From contig NC_020911.1 of the NCBI RefSeq assembly GCF_000155675.2, positions 89,501-153,500 of the forward strand: 64,000 nt of DNA, written 5' to 3'. The stretch comes from Octadecabacter antarcticus 307. Lineage in GTDB: Bacteria; Pseudomonadota; Alphaproteobacteria; Rhodobacterales; Rhodobacteraceae. Both the position numbers and the translations under genes were made by a program. This document shows positions 17,992 to 27,714 of this stretch, in pieces (positions within the stretch are counted from its first letter, which is position 1; each line of letters starts with the position of its first letter). The notes under the pieces were generated by a model, which was not told where the DNA came from, made no database searches, and saw only the letters and a program-made list of their open reading frames with translations.

Positions 17992-18876
17992 ATGAATATA
18001 GATTGGTCACTTCTGAAGACGTTTTTAACCGTTGTACAGGCTGGAACAGTGGCACAGGCAGCCGCACAATTGGCGTGCAGTCAGCCTACCGTTTCACGTC
18101 AGTTGAAGGAATTAGAAACGCAAACAGGCCTCACCTTGTTTGATCGGCGCGGCTACCGTTTGGTGCTGACAGACGCAGGTGCGTCAATACTCGAATTTGC
18201 ACAGAATATGGCGGATCAAGCCAACCATCTGGCTCTTGCGATCGCCGGGAAGGAAACGGTTGTAAATGGCACAATCAGGATCAGTACAAGCGAGGTGATT
18301 GCCTATCACTTCCTCCCCCCCGTTCTGGTCACGCTTCAGGAACAGTATCCGGAAATCGATGTCGAGATAATTGTTGAAAATTCGGCGGCAAATCTGTCCG
18401 CGCGCGAAGCCGATATCGCGATCAGATTGTTTCGCCCCGATAAATTAGGATTGGTGAGGACCAAGATAGGAACACTTGAGATTGGAGCTTTCGCAAGCAA
18501 ATCTTACCTCGAATTATACGGTGTTCCACGTACCCTAGACGACTTGGTATATCATAATTTGTTGGGGTACGATCAATCCGCGGAGATACTCGATGGGTTT
18601 CGTAAACACCTTCCAGATGCAAATCCGTCTCTTTTTTCAGTGCGATGCGACAACCACTTAGTGTATTGGAATATGATACGAGCGGGGAACGGCATCGGGT
18701 TTTGCAGTACGCTGATGGCAAGCCAAGATAAAATGTTAACCCGCGTTTTGCCGGACCTAAAGCCAGATGGAAACGACGTTTGGCTTGCAACCCACGAAGC
18801 TCTGCAGAAGACACCACGCGTTCGGGCGGTCTGGGAGCTTCTCTCCAGCCAACTTACGAAGCGATTATGGGAATGA
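17992..18876 (+). CDS. LysR-type transcriptional regulator
   Basis: 294 residues. Winged helix (LKTFLTVVQAGTVAQAAAQL, ACSQPTVSRQLKELETQTG) and a full effector domain. Divergent from the epimerase-DUF2306 pair with a 91-base AT-rich gap that should hold both promoters. Immediately after the gene another frame reads GMTPAEYRAS, typical for the very end of AraC-type regulators, hinting at an old junction here. Confidence 0.87.
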   Translation: MNIDWSLLKTFLTVVQAGTVAQAAAQLACSQPTVSRQLKELETQTGLTLFDRRGYRLVLTDAGASILEFAQNMADQANHLALAIAGKETVVNGTIRISTSEVIAYHFLPPVLVTLQEQYPEIDVEIIVENSAANLSAREADIAIRLFRPDKLGLVRTKIGTLEIGAFASKSYLELYGVPRTLDDLVYHNLLGYDQSAEILDGFRKHLPDANPSLFSVRCDNHLVYWNMIRAGNGIGFCSTLMASQDKMLTRVLPDLKPDGNDVWLATHEALQKTPRVRAVWELLSSQLTKRLWE

Positions 18877-19169
18877 CTCCTGCTGAATATCGCGCGTCGT
18901 AGTAAGCTTTTGGCGAAATTCTGATCCAACTCGCCCAAGAGCGAACACTGGGACTTTCCATAGCAATTCATCTTGAGCCAGAATAAAGTGCCATTCTCCA
19001 GACGCTTTGATGGAGCAAAAAAGAAAAAGTAACCGCCCTAATAGGCAGCGTCATTAAGGAAAAAATTGCGGAGACCCTATCATTTACATAAGCCCATTTT
19101 GTCAGCGCTCTTGTCGCGAGCATAAGCATCTTCCTTGCGGTAATCCTTACCGAAAAGGGGCTTTCGCAT
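18877..19169. other. Region with remnants only
   Basis: Contains the AraC-like tail (to about 18901). From about 19096 an open frame without a start runs into the small membrane protein (HFVSALVASISIFLAVILTE). No complete gene. Confidence 0.4.
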
Positions 19170-19312
19170 ATGCCAAAACTATATGTTTTAAAGATTCTTT
19201 TAGCGCTTTATTTGGGCGTCGCTATCGTAGCCCTTCCTTTTTCAATAATCTTTTTTGGCCTACCTGAACTGTATGGAAAAATAATGCCCGTTTGGCTTTT
19301 TGGCCTGTTGGG
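19170..19312 (+). pseudogene. Small membrane protein cut by IS5 copy 4
   Basis: About 47 residues, two hydrophobic helices (LKILLALYLGVAIVALPFSI, MPVWLFGLLG). The frame then continues into the IS left end. The frame is also open upstream, so the original N terminus may have been longer. No family recognised. Confidence 0.5.
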
Positions 19313-19366
19313 GGCTTTGTTGCACAAATCGCCCTTATGGCGTGCTTCCCCTGACCCCTGACGGAT

Positions 19367-20338
19367 TCAGCCTACAGTAACGGTGTTTGGGATGCCAAGG
19401 GCGGTGAAGCCGTTGAGTATCGCGGCACGGATTTGGACTTCCGCAACTTGCCGGTCAAAGTCTCGTGCGGCCAGGCGCTGCCCGAGTAGTTTCAAACAAT
19501 GCATCTTTGTCTCAACACGACTCCTGCGGTGGTATCCGCTCAAGCGACGCCATTGAGCGCGGCCGAGATCCTTTGAGGACTGTACCGCTTCGTTTCGGGC
19601 TCTGGCCCCCAGCGTATCCGGCTTCCATAGCTTGGCATTCTTGCGTGGCGGGATGACAGCACGGGCATTGCGGGCCGCAATCGCATCATGGCATTTGCGG
19701 GTGTCATATGCCCCATCTGCTGTGACACTGCCAATCTTCTGATCTGGTGTGATCTGACCGAGAAGGTTGGGCAACATGGGTGGGTCTCCAATGCTGCTAC
19801 TCGTCACTTCGACCGCGCGTATCTCCAACGTTTCTTCATCAATCCCTATATGTATCTTGCGCCACACCCGACGTTTCGGCCCGCCATGCTTGCGAGCGTT
19901 CCACTCACCTTCGCCCTCAACTTTGATGCCGGTACTGTCGATAAGGAGGTTTAGCGGGCCCTTTGAGCCCTGATACGGGATGGTAACCGATAGCCTTTTC
20001 TGACGCCGACATAACGTGCTGAAGTCTGGGACCTCCCAGTCAAGGTCGATCAATTTCAACAGGCTTTCCACAAAGCCCGTCGCCTGCCTCAAAGGCATTC
20101 CGAACAGCACTTTCAACGTGAGACAGGCTTGGATCGCCGCGTCGCTATAGCGTGGCTGGCGGCCCCGTTTGCCCCCCTCTCATGGTTTGCAAACAAACCA
20201 CTGCCGGGCAACGGTAGGCGCAGCTTTCCAAGTGACCTCTGGGTTAAACCAAATGGTCAGTGACCCGCGTCGCTTCAGGGCCTTGTTATACTCAGGCCAG
20301 TTCCTCGTGCGGTAAATCGGGGCGATAGGTTTACTCAT
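19367..20338 (-). pseudogene. IS5 transposase with in-frame UGA inside a 39-bp insert
   Basis: Fourth copy of the interrupted frame, start at 20338, micro-insertion E7 at 20174-20212. Confidence 0.8.
20174..20212 (-). repeat. Palindromic micro-insertion E7 (in IS5 copy 4)
   Basis: Identical to E4. Confidence 0.88.
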
Positions 20339-20405
20339 GACGCCAGCTACCATGCTGGATTTACAACATGAATCCCTGATACGAGACTATTTGTGCAACA
20401 AAGCC

Positions 20406-20901
20406 GAGCGACTATGCAAGGCACCTTGCGACATTTCTAACCAGTGGTTTGCCAGAATTACAGAAGATGAAACGCGATGGCCAGATTGCCGGTTTCGGTC
20501 TTGGCGTGAACGAGGTTCGACCCTGTCTGGATGTCATGGCCCATGGTCATCTGGATGCAATTTTGTTGGCAGGGCGCTACACATTGCTTGACCGGTCTGC
20601 TGAATCAGAATTGCTACCGCTCTGTCGCGAGCGCGGAATCTCTATTGTGATCGGCGGGGTATTCAACTCTGGCATACTGGCAACAGGACCGGTTGAAGGC
20701 GCATTCTATGACTATGGTCTGGCACCGTCAGACATCCTTGAGCGTGTCCGCGTCCTCGAAATGGATGTTGCACCAACGCCATTAGCGAAAGCAGCATTGA
20801 AATTTCCCCTCGCAGAAAAATGTGTGGCATCCGTGCTGCTTGGCACCACACGGCCGTCCTCGATCAATCGCAATGTCGAAGCCTGGAAGTCGCGTGACTA
20901 A
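20406..20901 (+). pseudogene. Aldo/keto reductase, C-terminal part
   Basis: About 165 residues starting inside the protein (DYARHLATFLTSGLPELQKM) through the NADP-binding C-terminal part (LLGTTRPSSINRNVEAWKS). The sequence resembles D-threo-aldose/L-fucose dehydrogenases of the aldo/keto reductase family. The N-terminal half with the catalytic Tyr and Asp is missing because IS5 copy 4 cuts the gene. Confidence 0.8.
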
Positions 20902-20950
20902 ATGCTTGGCGCGGGTTGGAAATGTTGGCCAAATTATCTTGGAGGCTGTT

Positions 20951-21080
20951 TTGCACGCTAAACATCCAAATTCCGCCCATGTGCTGCGCCCGGTAACTGG
21001 CATCGTCCATATCGGGCTTGGTGCATTCTTTCGTGGGTTTGGCTGTGTTTATGTAGCCGAGGCGGTTCTGCCGAAAAATT
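20951..21080 (+). pseudogene. Mannitol dehydrogenase family, N-terminal fragment
   Basis: From TTG 20951, preceded by GGAGG, it reads HAKHPNSAHVLRPVTGIVHI then GLGAFFRGFGCVYVAEAV, the NAD-binding start of mannitol/fructuronate dehydrogenases. After about 43 residues the similarity stops and unrelated DNA follows up to the tRNA gene. Together with the aldo/keto reductase upstream it may be the relic of a sugar-oxidation operon. Confidence 0.6.
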
Positions 21081-21369
21081 TGCGACAGAACCCTCTGAAG
21101 AGCATCGCGATGCCCAAGGTTACGACAATACCTAGGCAGGTAGAGTGCAGCAGTTTAGGGTTGTGGTGGCGAGAGAGTGTGCGTGGGATTGTAAAAAATT
21201 CAAATGGTCGTGCAAATCCAGGTTTCTTCTGCAAACACATCAGAAATCTGCGGTAAGGCTCTCATAGTTGAACATCACAAATCACCCGAAAACAAAGTCA
21301 ATAAAGCGACTAAAAAGACACTAGAAATGAAGGAAGGGTCAGGCGATTCCGCCCAACCCTTTGATTTAA

Positions 21370-21445
21370 TGGTGAGCCCGCCCGGATCCGAACCGGGGAC
21401 CTACTGATTAAAAGTCAGTTGCTCTACCAACTGAGCTACAGGCCC
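21370..21445 (-). tRNA. tRNA-Lys (anticodon UUU)
   Basis: 76 bases with encoded CCA. On the minus strand it starts GGGCCTGTAGCTCAGTTGGT, has the anticodon loop CTTTTAA in stem ACTGA/TCAGT, the T arm GGTTCGGATCC and a 7-bp acceptor stem GGGCCTG/CGGGCTC (with wobble). It marks the border between the IS-rich region to the left and the conserved core genes to the right. Confidence 0.95.
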
Positions 21446-21541
21446 ACACCGCGAGCATTTAGAAACAGCCGCCTCTACGGTCAACCCCTAATCATCTTGC
21501 AAGACTGGATAAGTCGCGGACGCTCAACTATATGCGCCGAC

Positions 21542-22357
21542 ATGACACAGAACATCCCTTCCGGCGTACCGTTTATGAAAATGCATGGCCTTGGCAACGA
21601 TTTCGTAGTGATCGACGCGCGTGACGGCGTTTTGCGGGTAACGGACGCGATCGTGATGGCTATGGCGGATCGCCACCGGGGTGTGGGTTTTGATCAGCTG
21701 GCAGTGATGAAAAAACGCGCGGATGCCGACGTTCATCTGACATTTTACAATGCGGATGGCACTACAGCAGGCGCGTGCGGCAATGCCACACGCTGCATTG
21801 CGCGCCACATTATGGACGAAACGACAAAGACCGATGTGACGCTGACCACGGATCGCGGCATCTTGCTGGCGCAAGACGCTGGCGGCGGTATGACCTCAAT
21901 TAATATGGGGCTGCCGCAACTTACCTGGCAGGAAATTCCACTGGCCCGTGACGTCGACCTAGATGCGCTACCGATTAACGGTGCGCCAATGGCGACGGGC
22001 ATGGGCAATCCACATTGCACTTTCTTCGTGGAAGATGCCGAAGCGATTGATCTGGCGGCGATGGGCGCGCTGATCGAACACCATCCGATCTATCCCCAAC
22101 GTACCAACGTGCAGTTCGCACATCTTGTTGGCCCTGACCATCTTCGCATGCGGGTCTGGGAACGCGGTGTCGGGGTGACGCTTGCGTCGGGCTCGTCGTC
22201 CTGTGCCACGGCTGTTGCTGCCCATCGCAAAGGACTTACAGGGCGCAGCGTGCGTATCGATCTTGATGGCGGTACGATCCACATCGATTGGCGCGATGAC
22301 GGCGTCTGGATGACTGGCCCGACCGCGCATGTCTTCAGCGGCGTGTGGCACGGATGA
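21542..22357 (+). CDS. dapF: Diaminopimelate epimerase
   Basis: 271 residues. Interconverts LL- and meso-diaminopimelate for lysine and peptidoglycan synthesis, in the cytoplasm. The first catalytic cysteine is present (GACGNATRC, Cys79), as are FMKMHGLGNDFVVID and VWERG. At the second catalytic site the family has ACGTGAC; here it reads ASGSSSC, placing Ser216 where the second catalytic Cys is expected. The start at MTQNIPSG is chosen because homology begins at FMKMHGLGND. The stop overlaps the mtaB start (ATGA). Confidence 0.92.
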   Translation: MTQNIPSGVPFMKMHGLGNDFVVIDARDGVLRVTDAIVMAMADRHRGVGFDQLAVMKKRADADVHLTFYNADGTTAGACGNATRCIARHIMDETTKTDVTLTTDRGILLAQDAGGGMTSINMGLPQLTWQEIPLARDVDLDALPINGAPMATGMGNPHCTFFVEDAEAIDLAAMGALIEHHPIYPQRTNVQFAHLVGPDHLRMRVWERGVGVTLASGSSSCATAVAAHRKGLTGRSVRIDLDGGTIHIDWRDDGVWMTGPTAHVFSGVWHG

Positions 22358-23619
22358 ACGCGCCAAAGTTTACAACACTTGGCTGCCGCTTGAACGCCTA
22401 CGAAACCGAAGCGATGAAAGAGCTTGCAGGTGCCGCAGGCGTGCAAAATGCCGTCATCGTGAATACCTGCGCCGTGACCGCCGAGGCCGTGCGCAAGGCC
22501 AAGAAAGAAATCCGCAAGCTGCGGCGCGAAAACCCGGATGCGACGTTGATCGTGACAGGGTGCGCTGCGCAGACCGAACCCGAAACCTTCATCGCGATGC
22601 CCGAAGTGTCCAAAGTCATCGGCAACACTGAAAAGATGCAAGCGGCCACCTGGGCTGGCATGGCCCCCGATCTGATCGGGCAAACCGAACCAGTGCAGGT
22701 CGATGACATCATGTCCGTCACCGAAACCGCCGGCCATCTGATCGACGGCTTTGGCACGCGTAGCCGCGCCTACGTCCAAGTGCAAAACGGCTGCGACCAT
22801 CGCTGCACATTCTGTATCATCCCTTACGGTCGTGGCAATTCGCGCAGCGTTCCGGCTGGGGTTGTGGTGGAACAGATCAAACGGCTGGTCGGCAAAGGCT
22901 ACAACGAGATCGTGCTGACGGGCGTGGACCTGACGTCGTGGGGCGCGGACCTTCCTGTGCTGCCAAAACTCGGCGATCTGGTCATGCGTATCCTGAAACT
23001 GGTGCCGGATCTGCCGCGCCTTCGGATCAGTTCGATTGACTCAATTGAGGTGGACGACAATCTTATGCGCGCCATCGCCACAGAACCGCGCCTCATGCCG
23101 CATCTGCACTTGAGCCTCCAGCATGGCGACGACCTGATGCTCAAACGTATGAAACGTCGTCATCTGCGCGATGATGCGATCAAGTTTTCTGAAGACGCCC
23201 GCAAACTGCGCCCCGACATGACGTTCGGCGCGGACATTATTGCCGGCTTCCCAACAGAGACTGAGGCGCATTTTGAAAACTCGCTGAAACTGGTGGATGA
23301 CTGCGCCCTAACATGGCTGCACGTTTTCCCTTATTCCCCACGCCACGGCACGCCTGCCGCACGGATGCCGGCGGTGAACGGCAAAGACATCAAAGCCCGC
23401 GCCGCACGTCTTCGGGCTGCCGGCGACATCGCAGTCGCCAAACACCTCGCAGCACAACTGGGGAAGACCCATCATATCTTGATGGAAAATCCACGCATGG
23501 GCCGTACGGAACAGTTCACCGAAGTCACTTTTGATACTGACCAACCGGAATCCCGGATCGTCACAGCATTAATAACCGGCCAGACACAATCGCAGCTCAC
23601 AGCTTCATCTTGGCCTTAA
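22354..23619 (+). CDS. mtaB: tRNA t6A37 methylthiotransferase MtaB
   Basis: 421 residues. A radical-SAM methylthiotransferase that converts t6A37 to ms2t6A in tRNAs. N-terminal UPF0004 domain with three cluster cysteines (Cys11, Cys39, Cys70), radical-SAM motif CDHRCTFC (Cys147, 151, 154), and a C-terminal TRAM-like tail. Its ATG overlaps the dapF stop, so it is translated by coupling. Normal length. Confidence 0.92.
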   Translation: MNAPKFTTLGCRLNAYETEAMKELAGAAGVQNAVIVNTCAVTAEAVRKAKKEIRKLRRENPDATLIVTGCAAQTEPETFIAMPEVSKVIGNTEKMQAATWAGMAPDLIGQTEPVQVDDIMSVTETAGHLIDGFGTRSRAYVQVQNGCDHRCTFCIIPYGRGNSRSVPAGVVVEQIKRLVGKGYNEIVLTGVDLTSWGADLPVLPKLGDLVMRILKLVPDLPRLRISSIDSIEVDDNLMRAIATEPRLMPHLHLSLQHGDDLMLKRMKRRHLRDDAIKFSEDARKLRPDMTFGADIIAGFPTETEAHFENSLKLVDDCALTWLHVFPYSPRHGTPAARMPAVNGKDIKARAARLRAAGDIAVAKHLAAQLGKTHHILMENPRMGRTEQFTEVTFDTDQPESRIVTALITGQTQSQLTASSWP

Positions 23620-23641
23620 AACTCCCGCCGGAGGCTCCGAC

Positions 23642-24271
23642 ATCTCAACACCAATACTCTATTCATTCCGGCGCTGCCCCTACGCCATGCGCGCACGCCT
23701 TGCGATTGCCTCAGCGGGCCTCACTGTAGAACTGCGTGAAATCCTGCTGCGCGACAAAGCGCCCGACTTCCTCACGACCTCCCCCAAGGGCACGGTCCCC
23801 GTCATGGTGGCCGATGAAGTGATCGAAGAATCGCGCAACATCATGCACTGGGCGCTGGGCCGCAGCGACCCCGAACGTTTGTTACCAGACATGACCGAAA
23901 ACGCCACCGCCCTCATTGCCGAATGTGACGGGTCGTTCAAAATAGCCCTCGACCATACCAAATACGCCGTCCGCTATCCTGATATCGACGCCGCAGAAAG
24001 CCGTGCAACCGCCGCTAGCTTCATTACCAAACTTGACGCACAGCTTGACACAAAGCGATGGCTTTATGGCGATAGTCCGTCCTTCGCCGACCTCGCGATC
24101 CTGCCGTTTGTGCGCCAGTTCGCCCATACCGATCTGGACTGGTGGGACAGGCAATCTTTCACCCACGCACACTCATGGCTTGCGGCGTTCAAATCCTCTG
24201 CCCGCTTTACGTCGATTATGAAAAAGTATCCCCCTTGGAAATCCGGTCAGGATCGTGTCCTGTTTCCTTGA
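23642..24271 (+). CDS. Glutathione S-transferase family protein
   Basis: About 210 residues if read from ATC 23642. An N-terminal thioredoxin fold (PILYSFRRCPYAMRARLAI) with the glutathione-site TVPVMV segment is followed by an all-helical domain (YGDSPSFADLAILPFVRQF). The only ATG (23687) lies after the first beta strand and after the CPYAMR active-site region, so it cannot be the native start. No ATG, GTG or TTG exists upstream in frame; ATC at 23642 has GGAGG at the ideal distance. Third gene of the dapF operon. Confidence 0.8.
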   Translation: MSTPILYSFRRCPYAMRARLAIASAGLTVELREILLRDKAPDFLTTSPKGTVPVMVADEVIEESRNIMHWALGRSDPERLLPDMTENATALIAECDGSFKIALDHTKYAVRYPDIDAAESRATAASFITKLDAQLDTKRWLYGDSPSFADLAILPFVRQFAHTDLDWWDRQSFTHAHSWLAAFKSSARFTSIMKKYPPWKSGQDRVLFP

Positions 24272-24301
24272 ACGCTACTATAACTGTCTGGGATAGACCC
24301 G

Positions 24302-24925
24302 ATGCACCCCAACCCGATCTTTCGCAAAACGCCTGATGCGCGTACTTTGGCATTTCTGCGCCAACGCTCGTTTGGACAAATCACAGCGATAGGCCCTGAC
24401 GGATTGCTCGCGGCGCATGTGCCTGTGCTGTTGGACGGGGATGGAACGACCCTTGATCTTCACCTCGTCCGCTCAAACCCGATCGCGCGTGCGCTTGCTT
24501 GCCCGCTTGATGTCCTGCTCACGGTCACAGGACCAGATGGCTATGTGTCCCCAGATTGGTACGGAGTGCCTGATCAGGTCCCAACGTGGAATTATGTGGC
24601 CGTGGAAATACGTGGCACGTTGGAAATTCGCGGCCAGGACAACATGCGCGACGTGCTCGATCGCCAGACCGCACATTTTGAAGGTCGGCTGCCTAAACCC
24701 CAATGGACGGCCGCCAAGATGACACCAGATGTCTTGGAAAAGATGATGCGCCAGATCGTCCCGTGCCGATTGACCATCACAGACATGCAAAGCACCTTTA
24801 AGCTGAGCCAGAACAAGCCCGATGACGTGCGGCTGCGTGCCGCCAACGCGATGGCCCAAGGCGGGATTGGCATGGAAACTACTTCCCTAGCTGCGCTGAT
24901 GCGCGACCCACCCAACGACGACTGA
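24302..24925 (+). CDS. FMN-binding (PaiB-type) protein
   Basis: 207 residues. The start MHPNPIFRKTPDARTLAFLR and the core SPDWYGVPDQVPTWNYVAVE are typical of the PaiB/FMN-binding negative regulator family, which has a flavin-reductase-like split barrel. The role in this lineage is not established; the Bacillus namesake affects sporulation and protease genes. It lies between two GST genes on the same strand. Confidence 0.85.
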   Translation: MHPNPIFRKTPDARTLAFLRQRSFGQITAIGPDGLLAAHVPVLLDGDGTTLDLHLVRSNPIARALACPLDVLLTVTGPDGYVSPDWYGVPDQVPTWNYVAVEIRGTLEIRGQDNMRDVLDRQTAHFEGRLPKPQWTAAKMTPDVLEKMMRQIVPCRLTITDMQSTFKLSQNKPDDVRLRAANAMAQGGIGMETTSLAALMRDPPNDD

Positions 24926-24936
24926 AAGGAAGACCT

Positions 24937-25533
24937 ATGAAACTGATCATGTCCCCACCCTCGCCCTTCGCCCGCAAAGCCCGCGTTTTGCTGCGTGAAA
25001 CTGGATTGATTGACCGCGTTGAGGAAATTGAAATTTCGTCCTCGCCACTGGCGTCAGACGCGCAAATCCTTGCTGCGAATCCCACAGGAAAAATACCTGC
25101 GCTGATCCGTGAAGACGGCCCAGCGATTTACGACAGCCGCGTCATCACGCGCTATTTGGATGATATGGCAGATGCAGGGCTTTATCCGGTGACCAGCCTT
25201 TACGAAGTCCTCACACTTGAGGCGACGGCAGATACGATCATGGATGTGACCGTGGCGATGACCTACGACGCGCGTTTCCGCCCCGATCAGAAATCCCCCG
25301 AATGGACAGAGGCGCAATGGGGCAAAGCTGCCCGCGCGATTGCAGCGATCAACAATCGCTGGATGAGCCACCTCAGTGGCCCGCTAAATATGGCCCAGAT
25401 CGCCGTATCCTGCGCATTGTCGTATGTTGATCTGCGCCACGACGCACGCAACTGGCGTCACGGTAACGATGCCTTGGCAACATGGCAGGCAGAATTTGAA
25501 GCCCGCGGCGCGATGCAGGCGACAAAACCATAA
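24937..25533 (+). CDS. Glutathione S-transferase family protein
   Basis: 198 residues. Thioredoxin-like N domain (MKLIMSPPSPFARKARVLLR, with Ser in the SPFARK active site and NPTGKIPALI then YDSRVI for glutathione binding) and a helical C domain. Preceded by AAAGGAAG at a good distance, 11 bases after the PaiB-like gene. Confidence 0.85.
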   Translation: MKLIMSPPSPFARKARVLLRETGLIDRVEEIEISSSPLASDAQILAANPTGKIPALIREDGPAIYDSRVITRYLDDMADAGLYPVTSLYEVLTLEATADTIMDVTVAMTYDARFRPDQKSPEWTEAQWGKAARAIAAINNRWMSHLSGPLNMAQIAVSCALSYVDLRHDARNWRHGNDALATWQAEFEARGAMQATKP

Positions 25534-25549
25534 AGGTGCCAATGACGCT

Positions 25550-25592
25550 GGCCGGTGACAGGGGCCGACGACGGGGGCCGGTGACGGGGGCC
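25550..25592 (+). repeat. GC-rich short tandem repeat
   Basis: GGCCGGTGAC occurs at 25550-25559 and 25576-25585, each followed by a (G)GGGGCC block: roughly one and two thirds of a 26-base unit. It lies between the GST stop and the petA promoter. Confidence 0.6.
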
Positions 25593-25736
25593 AATCGCCG
25601 CATGCTGCCAGATGCGCTTGAATGGTGCTGGACCTAGCGGGTACACGCGTCTAAGTAGCGAACGGAATGATTGTCCCTTTTAAGGAACTTTCGTCGTATT
25701 TGACGGGCAAAAGCCCCAAAATTCGGAGAACAACAG

Positions 25737-26348
25737 GTGTCGAACGCAGAAGACCATAACACAACGCGCCGCGACTTTATCTATTACGCGACAACTGGCG
25801 CTGGTGCAGTCATCACGGGTGCCGCGGTTTGGCCGCTCGCAAATTCAATGAACCCCTCGGCGGATGTTCTTGCGCTCGCATCGATTCGTGTGCCCGTCGA
25901 CAGTGTGGCACCCGGCACACAGCTGACGGTGCTGTGGCAGGGCAAGCCAGTGTTTATTCGCCGCCGCACTGAAACAGAAATTGAAGCAGCGCGTGCCGTC
26001 GGGATTGATGAACTCGTCGACATGGGCGCCGAGAACGCAAATATTTCAGGCGAAGCCGAAGCCACAGATGAAAACCGCGCACTAGCGAATTTTAGTCCTC
26101 GGAACCCCGATGGTTCCATGGGCGTTCCGGTTGGAACCACCGGTGAGTGGTTGGTTCAAATGGGCGTTTGCACCCATCTTGGCTGTGTCCCGCTGGGCGA
26201 TGGTGCTGGCGACTTTGGCGGATGGTACTGCCCGTGTCACGGATCGCACTACGATACCGCTGGCCGTATTCGCAAAGGACCTGCCCCGCGCAACCTTCCT
26301 GTTCCTGTTGCGTCCTTTGTGGACGAAACAACCATTCAACTCGGTTAA
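25737..26348 (+). CDS. petA: Ubiquinol-cytochrome c reductase, Rieske iron-sulfur subunit
   Basis: 203 residues, GTG start with GGAGAA upstream. An N-terminal twin-arginine-type signal/anchor ([20 protein letters not shown]) inserts it in the inner membrane with the cluster domain in the periplasm. Cluster-binding motifs CTHLGC (145-150) and CPCHGS (165-170) hold the 2Fe-2S centre that takes electrons from ubiquinol and passes them to cytochrome c1. First gene of petABC. Confidence 0.96.
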   Translation: MSNAEDHNTTRRDFIYYATTGAGAVITGAAVWPLANSMNPSADVLALASIRVPVDSVAPGTQLTVLWQGKPVFIRRRTETEIEAARAVGIDELVDMGAENANISGEAEATDENRALANFSPRNPDGSMGVPVGTTGEWLVQMGVCTHLGCVPLGDGAGDFGGWYCPCHGSHYDTAGRIRKGPAPRNLPVPVASFVDETTIQLG

Positions 26349-26360
26349 GGAGAGAAACCC

Positions 26361-27704
26361 ATGGGCGGCATTCCCCACGACCATTACGAACCAAAGACCA
26401 GCGGCGAAAAGTGGCTCGACAGCCGCTTGCCAATCGTTGGACTGCTTTACTCAACGCTGATGGCGCCAACGCCGAAGAACCTGAACTGGATGTGGATCTG
26501 GGGCATTGTCCTGACATTTACACTGGCAATGCAAATCGCGACAGGCGTCGTGCTGGTGATGCACTATACGCCACACGTCGACTTGGCATTTTCGTCAGTT
26601 GAACACATTATGCGCAACGTGAACGGCGGCCACATGATCCGCTACTTCCACATGAACGGCGCATCGTTGTTCTTCGTAGCGGTCTATGCGCACATGTTCC
26701 GCAGCCTGTACTACGGATCTTACAAAGCACCACGCGAAGTCACGTGGATCATCGGTATGTTGATCTTTGTTCTGATGATGGCAACGGGCTTTTTGGGCTA
26801 CGTTCTGCCATGGGGCCAAATGTCGTTCCACGGTACAGCCGTTATCACTGGGTTGTTTGGCGCGATTCCTTTAATCGGTGAAACCCTGCAAACTTGGCTG
26901 CTTGGTGCTGGCGCTGTTGGCCAACCTGCGCTGAACCGTTTCTTCTCCCTGCATTACCTGCTGCCCTTTTTGATCACAGGTCTTGTCATCGTTCATATCT
27001 GGGCGTTCCACACGACAGGCAACAATAACCCAACGGGTGTTGAAGTGCGTCGCGGATCAAAAGAAGAAGCCGAAAAAGACACGCTTCCGTTTTGGCCTTA
27101 CTTCGTCATCAAGGACCTGTTCGCGCTAACCGTCATTTTGGCGATCTTCGTGGCGATTGTTGGCTTTATGCCAAACTATCTTGGTCACCCTGACAATTAC
27201 ATTGAAGCCAATGCGCTTGCGACACCGGCACACATCGTGCCGGAATGGTACTTCTTGCCATTCTACGCAATTCTGCGGGCGTTCGATAATCAGGTCTGGG
27301 TCGTGATCTTTGCTGAATGGATCAGCTTTGGCATCATCGACGCAAAGTTCTTTGGTGTTATGGCAATGTTCGGCGCGATCATTGTCATGGCGTTGGTTCC
27401 ATGGCTCGACACCTCGTCGGCAAGGTCGGGACGCTACCGTCCAATGTTCAAATGGTGGTTCGGCCTCCTTGTCGTAGACTTCATCGTTTTGATGTGGGCA
27501 GGCGCAATGCCTGCTGCGGAACCCTATTCAACGATTTCCTTGATCGCTGCGACATACTGGTTCGCCTACTTCCTCGTTATTCTGCCGTTGCTGGGCGTCA
27601 TCGAAAAGCCGATGGCACCCCCCGCAACAATTGAGGATGACTTCAACGCGCACTACGCGTCGAAGGACGATGACACGCAACCCATCGTCTCTCCGGCCGA
27701 GTGA
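26361..27704 (+). CDS. petB: Cytochrome b of the bc1 complex
   Basis: 447 residues, eight or nine membrane helices. It binds two b hemes and forms the quinol-oxidising and quinone-reducing sites; the [13 protein letters not shown] motif of the Qo site and the heme-ligand His in [12 protein letters not shown] and [10 protein letters not shown] region are evident. A bacterial bc1 length with the longer C terminus. 12 bases after petA. Confidence 0.96.
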   Translation: MGGIPHDHYEPKTSGEKWLDSRLPIVGLLYSTLMAPTPKNLNWMWIWGIVLTFTLAMQIATGVVLVMHYTPHVDLAFSSVEHIMRNVNGGHMIRYFHMNGASLFFVAVYAHMFRSLYYGSYKAPREVTWIIGMLIFVLMMATGFLGYVLPWGQMSFHGTAVITGLFGAIPLIGETLQTWLLGAGAVGQPALNRFFSLHYLLPFLITGLVIVHIWAFHTTGNNNPTGVEVRRGSKEEAEKDTLPFWPYFVIKDLFALTVILAIFVAIVGFMPNYLGHPDNYIEANALATPAHIVPEWYFLPFYAILRAFDNQVWVVIFAEWISFGIIDAKFFGVMAMFGAIIVMALVPWLDTSSARSGRYRPMFKWWFGLLVVDFIVLMWAGAMPAAEPYSTISLIAATYWFAYFLVILPLLGVIEKPMAPPATIEDDFNAHYASKDDDTQPIVSPAE

Positions 27705-27714
27705 GAAAGGACAA

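Larger units (their letters stand above)
19313..20405 (-). mobile_element. IS5-family (IS903-like) element, copy 4
   Basis: Same as copy 3, including the G variant. Flanks CCTGTTGGG and GAGCGACTA do not match. The left neighbour is a membrane protein fragment and the right one an aldo/keto reductase fragment, two unrelated genes. Confidence 0.92.

Noticed and set aside
27631..27714. Longer N terminus for cytochrome c1
   Set aside because: It overlaps petB and would place the signal peptide 28 residues from the start; ATG 27715 has a proper ribosome site.
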